Shown: positions 58,153-64,000 of the stretch, in pieces | How positions within the stretch are numbered: the stretch's first letter is position 1 | Layout: every line of letters begins with the position of its first letter | Assembly: GCA_016182905.1 (NCBI GenBank) | Contig: JACPFR010000027.1 | Span: 1-64,000, forward strand | Reading direction: 5' to 3' | Length of the DNA: 64,000 nt | Origin: Elusimicrobiota bacterium | GTDB lineage: Bacteria; Elusimicrobiota; Elusimicrobia; UBA1565; UBA9628 | Program-made: the position numbers and the translations under genes | The notes under the pieces: model-generated | The model's input: the letters and a program-made list of their open reading frames with translations, nothing else | Database searches by the model: none | Told to the model about the DNA's origin: nothing

Positions 58153-58977
58153 GTGAGGAAAAAAGAGGCGCTGTCCTGGTGGCGGATGCACCTCGAGGAC
58201 GACCCCCGCCGCCCGCACTCCCAGGTCAAGCAGCAGATCGACGGCGTCGAGCGCTTCATGCGCCTGGAGCCCCGCTCGCGCGTGCTCGACCTCGGCTGCG
58301 GCTCGGGCCGGCGCACGATCGAGCTCGCCCGCCGCGGCCACCGCGTCCTCGGCGTGGACCCCGACGAGCGCGCGCTGTCCGTCGCGCGCGCCGCGGCCAA
58401 GGGCGAGAAGCTCAACGTCCACTTCATGAAGGCCGACACCCGCGCGATCCCCTACCGCAGCGAGATCGACGCCGTGGTCAGCCTCGACGGCGCCTTCGGC
58501 CAGCTGCCCAACGACCGGGACGACCTGCGCTGCCTCGAGGCCGCGCGCAAGGCGCTGAAGCCCAAGGGCCTTCTCCTGCTCGACACGCTCAACAAGGAGT
58601 GGCTGATGCGCCACTTCGAGCCGAATTTCTGGGAGCAGGGCGAGGAGCGCAAGAGCTCCGTCGTGCTCGACCAGATCGGCTTCGACTTCGAGCGCGGGCG
58701 CCTGGACAACCGCCGCGTCATCGTCGACGCCGACGGCAAGCGCACGCCGTCGTTCGTCAGCGTGCGGGTCTACACGCTGACCGAGATCAAGAGCCAGCTC
58801 GAGCGCGCCGGGCTGACCTATCTCCAGAGCTGGGGGGGCTTCGACGGCTCGGCCTACGGCATGGACAGCCCGCGCGTCGTCGTGCTCGCCGAGCGTCCGC
58901 GCGAGGAGCGTCCGGCGAAGCGGCTCGAGGCCGAGGTCGAGCTGCCGAAGGCGATCCGCATCAAAGGACGGAGATGA
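58153..58977 (+). CDS. Class I SAM-dependent methyltransferase
   Basis: 274 residues, GTG start. Motif I VLDLGCGSGRRTIELARRGH (SAM-binding Gly loop), VLGVDPDERALSVARAAAKG (motif II acidic), VHFMKADTRAIPYRSEIDAV, LDGAFGQLPNDRDDL, LKPKGLLLLDTLNKEWLMRH. Small-molecule type with a C-terminal extension (EVELPKAIRIKGRR). Acceptor unknown. The stop overlaps the first M16 gene by ATGA, an odd pairing of a cytoplasmic methyltransferase with exported peptidases. Confidence 0.93.
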   Translation: MRKKEALSWWRMHLEDDPRRPHSQVKQQIDGVERFMRLEPRSRVLDLGCGSGRRTIELARRGHRVLGVDPDERALSVARAAAKGEKLNVHFMKADTRAIPYRSEIDAVVSLDGAFGQLPNDRDDLRCLEAARKALKPKGLLLLDTLNKEWLMRHFEPNFWEQGEERKSSVVLDQIGFDFERGRLDNRRVIVDADGKRTPSFVSVRVYTLTEIKSQLERAGLTYLQSWGGFDGSAYGMDSPRVVVLAERPREERPAKRLEAEVELPKAIRIKGRR

Positions 58978-60326
58978 CGATGAGAGCGCTGCTGCTGGCG
59001 GCCTTGATGGGCGCCGTCCCGGCCGGCGCCGCCGAATCGGCTCCCCGGATCGACTTCTCGAGCTTCACCTTGGCCAACGGCCTGCGCGTCGTCCTGTCCC
59101 GGGACGCCGCCGTTCCGGTCGCCGCGATGACGATGATCGTCGACGTCGGCGGGCGCCATGAGGCGCCGGGCCTCTCCGGCTTCGCCCATCTCTTCGAGCA
59201 CCTGATGTTCGAGGGCTCCAAGCACGTGCCGAGGGGGGACTTCGACAAGCTGCTCGAGACCTACGGCGGCGACAACAACGCGTCCACGCACGAGGACTTC
59301 ACCTTCTACTACGAGCAGGCGCCTTCCAACGCCCTGCCGGTCGCCGTGTGGCTCGACGCCGACCGCGTCGGCGCGCTCAACGTGGCGCCGGAGTCCGTGA
59401 AGAACCAGATCGAGGTCGTCAAGGAGGAGAAGCGCATGCGCGTCGACAACGAGCCCTACGGCTCGCTGCTCTACGTGGACATGGCCTCGCACACCTTCTC
59501 CAACTGGCAGAACTCCCACCCGACGATCGGCTCGTTCGCGGACCTCGACGCCGCTTCCCTGAAGGACGTCCGCGCCTTCTTCGAGGCCTACTACTCGCCC
59601 GACAACATCATCGTGGCGATCGTCGGCGACATCGATCCGGCCGAGACGCGCCGGCTCGTCGAGGCGTATTTCGGGCCGATCCCGGCCAAGCCCCGGCCGA
59701 AGGCCGCCGACACGACGGAGCCCGCCCCGGCCGGCGAGCGGACGGTCAAGCTCGTCGACGAGCACGCCAAGCTCCCGGCGCTCGGCTTCACCTGGAAGGG
59801 CGGGCCCGAGCGCGGCACGGACGACTACTACGCGCTGCTCCTGCTCGGCAAGGCCCTGTTCTCGGGGAAAAGCTCGCGGCTGTACCAGAGGCTCGTCAAG
59901 GAGTCGCAGACCGCGGTCTCGCTCGACGGGGGGCTCGGCTTCCCGATCTCGGACGCGGACGAGTACAAGGCGCCCGGAGCCTTCGGCGGCTTCGTCGTGC
60001 ACAAGCGCGAGAAGGCCTCGTCCGAGCTCAAGGCGCTCGTCGAGGCGGAGGTCGCCAAGCTCGCTAAGGACGGCCTGGCCGCCGCCGAGCTCGAGCGGGT
60101 GAAGACGAAGTTCCGGTCCGACTGGCTGCGGGGCCAGGAGACGAGCCTCGGCCGCGCGCAGCGTCTCCTTTACGCGGCGCTGCTCGACGGCGATCCCGAG
60201 GCCGCCAACCGCGAGCTGTCGCGCTTCATGGCGGTCACGCCGGAGCAGATCCGCCGCGCCGCCGCGGCGCGGCTGTCGCCCGCGGCCGCGACCTGGTTCG
60301 AGCTCGCCGCCGGGGGGGGCGAATGA
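58974..60326 (+). CDS. Secreted M16 zinc peptidase, catalytic member
   Basis: 450 residues. Signal peptide LLLAALMGAVPAGAAES. M16 (pitrilysin/MPP-like) domain: GFAHLFEHLMFEGSKHVPRG with HxxEH zinc site, then the third ligand Glu in KNQIEVVKEEKRMRVDNEPY, and the C-terminal domain (ALGFTWKGGPERGTDDYYAL). Half-size M16B proteins act as pairs, one active and one inactive; the next gene is that partner (ATGA overlap). Periplasmic processing of peptides or signal peptides is likely. Confidence 0.93.
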   Translation: MTMRALLLAALMGAVPAGAAESAPRIDFSSFTLANGLRVVLSRDAAVPVAAMTMIVDVGGRHEAPGLSGFAHLFEHLMFEGSKHVPRGDFDKLLETYGGDNNASTHEDFTFYYEQAPSNALPVAVWLDADRVGALNVAPESVKNQIEVVKEEKRMRVDNEPYGSLLYVDMASHTFSNWQNSHPTIGSFADLDAASLKDVRAFFEAYYSPDNIIVAIVGDIDPAETRRLVEAYFGPIPAKPRPKAADTTEPAPAGERTVKLVDEHAKLPALGFTWKGGPERGTDDYYALLLLGKALFSGKSSRLYQRLVKESQTAVSLDGGLGFPISDADEYKAPGAFGGFVVHKREKASSELKALVEAEVAKLAKDGLAAAELERVKTKFRSDWLRGQETSLGRAQRLLYAALLDGDPEAANRELSRFMAVTPEQIRRAAAARLSPAAATWFELAAGGGE

Positions 60327-61726
60327 TCGCGTCCCTCGTCCTGCTCTCGGCCGCCCTCGCCGCCGCCGCCCCCGTCGACATGTCGAAGCCTCCCGAGGTC
60401 GCGCCGATGCGCGCGGTGAAGCTGCCGCCGCGCCAGGAGTGGAGGCTCAGGAACGGGATGACGGTGGTGCTCGTCGCCGACAAGCGCGTGCCGCTCGTCA
60501 CCGCGCGCCTCGCGTTCCCCGGCGGCGAGGCCGCGATCCCCGCGGAGGACGCCGGCCTGGGGGAGGCGCTGGCCGAGCTCCTGACGGACGGGACGGCGAA
60601 GAAGTCGTCGAAGGAGATCGCCGAGGCGGCCGAGCTGTTCGGCGGCTCCCTCTCCGCCGGCGCCGAGCCCGACGCGGTCGTGCTCCGCGCCTCCGCGCTC
60701 GCGGACAAGGCCGACGCGATGGCGTCCCTGCTGGCCGAGGTCGTGCGCTCGCCCTCGTTCCCCGAGGCCGAGGTCGCCCTGCGCAAGGCGAACATGAAGG
60801 AGGAGCTCGCCGCCGCGCGCGCCGAGAGCGACTTCCTGGCGGGCGTCGCGTTCTACAAGAAGACGTTCGCGGGGCATCCCTACTCCGTGACCGCGCCGAC
60901 GGACGCCTCGATCGAGCGGATCGACCGCGCGCGCGTGGCCGCGGCCTACAAGCGGCTGTTCACGCCGAGCGGGGCGCTGCTCGTCCTCGTCGGCGACCTC
61001 TCCCGGCGCGACGCCGAGGCGCTGGCCCTCCGGCATTTCGGGACCTGGCACGGCGGCCCCGCCCCCGCCGACGCCCCGCCCGTGCCGCGGGGGAAGGCCG
61101 AGCGGGTCGTCTACCTGCTCGACCGTCCGAAGTCGAGCCAGGTGTCCTTCCTCCTCGGCAACCCGGCCGTCCGCGAGGACAATCCCGCGTACTTCGACCT
61201 GCTGCTCGCCAACCAGGTGCTCGGCGGCTCCTTCTCCTCGCGGCTCATGCGCGACATCCGGGAGACCAAGGGCTACACCTACGGGATCAGCAGCCGCCTC
61301 GAGCACCGCCTGACCGGCTCGCTGTTCAAGATCCGCACGCCCGTGCGCACCGAGGTGGCGGAGCCGGCGCTCGCGGCGATCATCGGCCATCTCGAGCGGA
61401 TCCGCAAGGACGAGCCGTCCGCCGAGGAGCTCAATCAGGCCAAGGCCTATCTCGCCGGGAGCTTCGCGCGCTCGCTCGAGACCCAGAACGGGGTCGCCGA
61501 GGCGGTGCTCAAGCTGCGGATGCGCCGCCTGCCCGACGGCTGGTACGACTCCTACGTCGAGCGCGTGCAGGCCGTCACCGGCGCCGGCGCCCGGCGCGCG
61601 GCGGAGGTGTTCATCCGCCCCGACGAGCTGACCGTCGTCGCCGTCGGCGACGCCTCGAAGGCGGCCGCGGTCCTGGCGAAATTCACGAAGAAGCCGGTCG
61701 TCACCGTTGACCAAGACGGGAACTGA
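60323..61726 (+). CDS. Secreted M16-family protein, non-catalytic partner
   Basis: 467 residues; signal peptide to about residue 18. M16 fold (RLRNGMTVVLVADKRVPLVT, DAGLGEALAELLTDGT), but the HxxEH position reads GLGEALAELL, so zinc ligands are lost. The C-terminal R/Y motif is kept (RDIRETKGYTYGISSRLEHR), as in MPP-alpha-type subunits that hold substrate. Expected to form a heterodimer with the upstream catalytic protein. Confidence 0.92.
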   Translation: MIASLVLLSAALAAAAPVDMSKPPEVAPMRAVKLPPRQEWRLRNGMTVVLVADKRVPLVTARLAFPGGEAAIPAEDAGLGEALAELLTDGTAKKSSKEIAEAAELFGGSLSAGAEPDAVVLRASALADKADAMASLLAEVVRSPSFPEAEVALRKANMKEELAAARAESDFLAGVAFYKKTFAGHPYSVTAPTDASIERIDRARVAAAYKRLFTPSGALLVLVGDLSRRDAEALALRHFGTWHGGPAPADAPPVPRGKAERVVYLLDRPKSSQVSFLLGNPAVREDNPAYFDLLLANQVLGGSFSSRLMRDIRETKGYTYGISSRLEHRLTGSLFKIRTPVRTEVAEPALAAIIGHLERIRKDEPSAEELNQAKAYLAGSFARSLETQNGVAEAVLKLRMRRLPDGWYDSYVERVQAVTGAGARRAAEVFIRPDELTVVAVGDASKAAAVLAKFTKKPVVTVDQDGN

Positions 61727-63053
61727 GGCCCGGCGGGCCGTCGCGCCCGCTCTCGGCGCGGGGGCCGCGCTGACGGCCATGCTCTTCGCCTCGCGCCTGC
61801 CCGTCACGCTCGACTTCATCCTCCCGCGCCGCGCGGGCTGGGCGCTGTTCTCCGTCGCGCACGAGGCGCTGTCCCGCCCGGCCCCGCGCCGAGCCTTCAC
61901 CGCGGCCGTCACGCTGCTGCTGCTCGCCGCCCTGGCGCGGTTCGCCTGGCTGATCGTCGCGGCGGCGCGAGGCCGCAAGTGGAGCCCGGCGCTGTTCCTG
62001 GCGCGAGGATTCCTGCTGGCGCTGGCCGTCCTCCTGCTGCGCTGGTCGTTCTCGGTCTGGTTCGAGGTCTCGCAGAAGGTCTGGTTCCCGTTCGGCTCTC
62101 TGAACCCTCTCGAGCCCTTCGCCAACCTCCTCTTCTGCTCGTTGGCGGCGTACGCGGCCATGTCCAACGCGCTCGCGTGCCTCGCGCCGCGGCCGGCGCC
62201 GGTCCGGCCGCTTCTCTCGTGGGCGGCGGCCAACGCCCTCGCCGCGATCGCCGCGGTGGTCCTGTACGGCGCCTGGAGGCCCTCGCCGTCGTCCGCCGTC
62301 GAGAGCCGCCGCCTGTTCGTCGTCCTGACCGAGGAGGAGGGAAGGCCCGGCCAGACGGCCTACGACCTCCCGCTCGCGCCGCCGCCGCGGCTCCCGCCGT
62401 CCGGAGCCGGGCGGCTGGAGTCGCTGCGCGCGCTCTACGAGCGTCAGGCCAAGCTCATGGATCCCGCCGGCCTGAGGAGCGCGCTGATGCTCGGCGTGAA
62501 GCACGGCGACGACCTCGCGCGGGCGCTCCTCCTCGAGCACCTCGTCGCGGCCCCGCCCTCGCCCGAGGCCCTGGGCGCCCTGGGCGCGCTGGCCGACGAG
62601 ACGGCGCACCGGATCGGGGCCGTGGGCGCGTCGCGCATCGCTTTGGCCTACGCGCATCTCGGCGACGCCGCCCAGGCGGCGGTCTGGGCCAAGCGCGGCG
62701 AGGCCGCCCCGCGCGGCATACCGGCCGGCCTGCTCGGCCTGACGGGCGGCGGCGCGCTCAAGCCCGGGCGGATTTCGGGCAGGCTTGCGGGTCCGCGTCC
62801 GCTGAAGGTCGCGCTGTACCGGAAGTCCGATCCCGGAGCGCCCTACCTGCTCGACGCCGCCGGGCTCGTCGCGTCGGCGGAGCCCGACGCCGAGGGCCGA
62901 TTCTCCTTCAGCGGTTTGACGGCGGGCCGCTACTATCTCGCCTTCGCCTTCGCGCCTCAGGCGAAGGAGATCCGCGTAGCGGGACATCGCGGGGATGTCG
63001 TCCTCGACCCGCGGAAAGCATCGCGCGAACTTCCCGTCCTGACGGCCGAATAA
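61707..63053 (+). CDS. Membrane protein with C-terminal beta-sandwich domain
   Basis: 448 residues from TTG 61707, which overlaps the previous gene by 20 nt; ATG at about 61779 is a shorter option. About five membrane helices to residue 195 (LTAMLFASRLPVTLDFIL, FLARGFLLALAVLLLRWSFS, WAAANALAAIAAVVLYGAW), then a helical soluble segment (ESLRALYERQAKLMDPAGLR) and a C-terminal domain (GRISGRLAGPRPLKVALYRK, GRFSFSGLTAGRYYLAFAFA) of carboxypeptidase-regulatory/transthyretin-like type. Function unknown. Followed by a terminator at 63079-63116, so it ends the M16 operon. Confidence 0.78.
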   Translation: MTKTGTEARRAVAPALGAGAALTAMLFASRLPVTLDFILPRRAGWALFSVAHEALSRPAPRRAFTAAVTLLLLAALARFAWLIVAAARGRKWSPALFLARGFLLALAVLLLRWSFSVWFEVSQKVWFPFGSLNPLEPFANLLFCSLAAYAAMSNALACLAPRPAPVRPLLSWAAANALAAIAAVVLYGAWRPSPSSAVESRRLFVVLTEEEGRPGQTAYDLPLAPPPRLPPSGAGRLESLRALYERQAKLMDPAGLRSALMLGVKHGDDLARALLLEHLVAAPPSPEALGALGALADETAHRIGAVGASRIALAYAHLGDAAQAAVWAKRGEAAPRGIPAGLLGLTGGGALKPGRISGRLAGPRPLKVALYRKSDPGAPYLLDAAGLVASAEPDAEGRFSFSGLTAGRYYLAFAFAPQAKEIRVAGHRGDVVLDPRKASRELPVLTAE

Positions 63054-63078
63054 GACCCGGACTCCTCAAGGATAGTCG

Positions 63079-63116
63079 AAAGCCCTCCGGCGCGGGGCGC
63101 CGGAGGGCTTTCTTTT
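63079..63116. terminator. Rho-independent terminator between convergent genes
   Basis: Stem AAAGCCCTCCGGCG (63079-63092) with its complement (63098-63111), 5-nt loop, and CTTTCTTTTC after it on the plus strand. Serves the M16 operon and, from the other side, the subtilase gene. Confidence 0.88.
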
Positions 63117-63132
63117 CGCTTCGCGGGAGAGC

Positions 63133-64000
63133 TTAGTCCTTCGTCGCGTCTCTGAGGATCTTGCCGGCGAGCTCGAAGGCCGCCCACACGTTGATGAAGC
63201 CGTCGCCGACCTCGTCGGGACCGGCCACCTTCTCCGCGGTCCGGGTCATCGCGTAGCGCGCCAGGTCCATGGCGAGCTGCGTGCGCTGCTTCGCGTCGCC
63301 CGCCGGCAGGCCGTCCTTGAGCAGGACGAGGATGCCGCGCGTCAGCAGCAGGAACGCGCCGAACACGCCGGGGTTGCTCATCGACGTCCCGGACATCGCG
63401 GCGCCGGGGCCGCCGAGCTCGGGCACCGTCGCGCCCGAGGGCACGGCGGCGATCAGGTTGACGCCCACGCCCGACGCGTCCGGCTTCTGCGGGTAGTTCT
63501 TGTATTCCGGTTTCGTGGAGGTGATGCGGCTGCCGGGGCCGCGCGAGGAGAACGACGCCGTCTTCTTGTCCGCGTCGGAGGCCGCGATGGCCTTGATGCG
63601 CTTGACCTTGCCGATGACCTTGCCGTTGATGACGAGGTCGGTCTCATAGACCGCGATGGCCGGGCCGCCGACGGTGTTCTTGCGGCTGCCGGCGTTGCCC
63701 GCGGAGACGGAGTGGTGGATCCCGCTCTCCGCGCCCTTGATGAAGAGCTTCTCGATGGCGCCGTCCGGGTTCCCGGAGCCATCGCCCCACGAGTGGGTCG
63801 TGCCGATCGCGCCGTCCTCCTGCGCCATGTTCATCTTGAAGAGGATGTCGCTCTCGGACGCCGAGCCGCCCGGGAAGATGTTGTAGTTGCGGCCCGCGTA
63901 GTTCCAGCGGTCCACGCCGATCACCGTGCTGGCCGTGTGCGTGCCGTGGGTCTCGCTGTCGGGGTTGTTGTCGACGTTCTTGGTGAAGCGCCCCTTGAGG
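63133..64000 (-). CDS. Subtilisin-like serine protease (S8), C-terminal part; 5' end outside window
   Basis: At least 289 residues; the start lies beyond base 64000. Catalytic His in DSETHGTHTASTVIG, oxyanion Asn region HHSVSAGNAGSRKN, catalytic Ser in AAMSGTSMSNPGVFGAFLLL. The Asp motif is not in the window. An inserted PA-like segment (AIAVYETDLVINGKVIGKVK) precedes the Ser block, as in larger extracellular subtilases. Ends FELAGKILRDATKD. Probably secreted; signal peptide not visible. Convergent with the M16 operon. Confidence 0.92.
   Translation of the reverse strand, partial: LKGRFTKNVDNNPDSETHGTHTASTVIGVDRWNYAGRNYNIFPGGSASESDILFKMNMAQEDGAIGTTHSWGDGSGNPDGAIEKLFIKGAESGIHHSVSAGNAGSRKNTVGGPAIAVYETDLVINGKVIGKVKRIKAIAASDADKKTASFSSRGPGSRITSTKPEYKNYPQKPDASGVGVNLIAAVPSGATVPELGGPGAAMSGTSMSNPGVFGAFLLLTRGILVLLKDGLPAGDAKQRTQLAMDLARYAMTRTAEKVAGPDEVGDGFINVWAAFELAGKILRDATKD

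Noticed and set aside
1-64000. CRISPR arrays, rRNA genes, prophage or integrative-element cores
   Set aside because: No spaced short repeats, no rRNA-like stretches and no phage structural, integrase or conjugation genes were seen.
1-64000. Actinobacterial or myxobacterial origin suggested by high GC
   Set aside because: Outer-membrane proteins argue against Actinobacteria; the linker-bearing leaders and PorV-like protein do not look myxobacterial. The phylum remains an inference.

Overview
The window is high-GC bacterial DNA (about two thirds G+C by eye), densely coded on both strands, from a Gram-negative-type cell. It carries outer-membrane beta-barrels, a DUF3373-type porin, a PorV/PorQ-like protein, a lipoprotein, many signal peptides and multihaem cytochromes. 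Eight proteins combine a signal peptide ending in Ala-Gln with a Pro/Ala/Ser-rich linker. From memory this style fits uncultivated Elusimicrobiota; that assignment is inference, because no rRNA or ribosomal protein gene lies here.

Layout. 1-8.3 kb (minus): three exported coiled-coil or membrane proteins (a duplicated PspA-like protein cut by the window edge, a TraB/GumN-like protein, a 1534-residue TPM-like protein). 8.5-16.3 kb (plus): M1 aminopeptidase, HAD-like protein, beta-helix protein, small secreted proteins and a cupin. 16.3-22.1 kb: adenosine deaminase, TPR and secreted proteins, a CHAP-like amidase and a GT1 glycosyltransferase. 22.17-23.69 kb: a complete IS110-family (IS1111-type) element. 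23.7-30.9 kb (minus): an operon of two GH13 amylases with two related membrane proteins. 31-32.6 kb: polysaccharide deacetylase, a small secreted protein and tRNA-Thr. 32.6-38.7 kb: an ArsR regulator with a divergent electron-transfer operon (porin, small periplasmic protein, octahaem cytochrome, cytochrome b) and a convergent dihaem peroxidase-like gene. 38.7-43.1 kb (minus): Ig-like protein, MFS transporter with secretory leader, cupin, acyl-CoA dehydrogenase. 43.2-47.5 kb (plus): membrane/TPR protein, lipoprotein, SRPBCC protein, RmuC. 47.5-55.9 kb (minus): a surface operon (FecR protein, 1507-residue PQQ/Ig protein, PorV-like protein, beta-barrel). 56.2-64 kb: cold-shock protein, thioesterase, nitrilase, methyltransferase, a paired M16 peptidase system, a membrane protein and a partial subtilase.

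Three things stand out. (1) The insertion sequence sits inside a 28-bp palindrome. Removing the element restores that palindrome perfectly, two further copies of the family lie elsewhere in the window, and the RNA-like region downstream of the transposase contains short segments matching both halves of the target, as a bridge RNA would. (2) About a dozen genes have a -10 hexamer 6-7 nt before the start codon and no Shine-Dalgarno sequence, indicating widespread leaderless transcription. (3) Proteins of unrelated function (peptidase, amylase, HAD hydrolase, MFS transporter, coiled-coil proteins) share the same signal-peptide/linker leader. Genes are commonly coupled by ATGA or GTGA overlaps.
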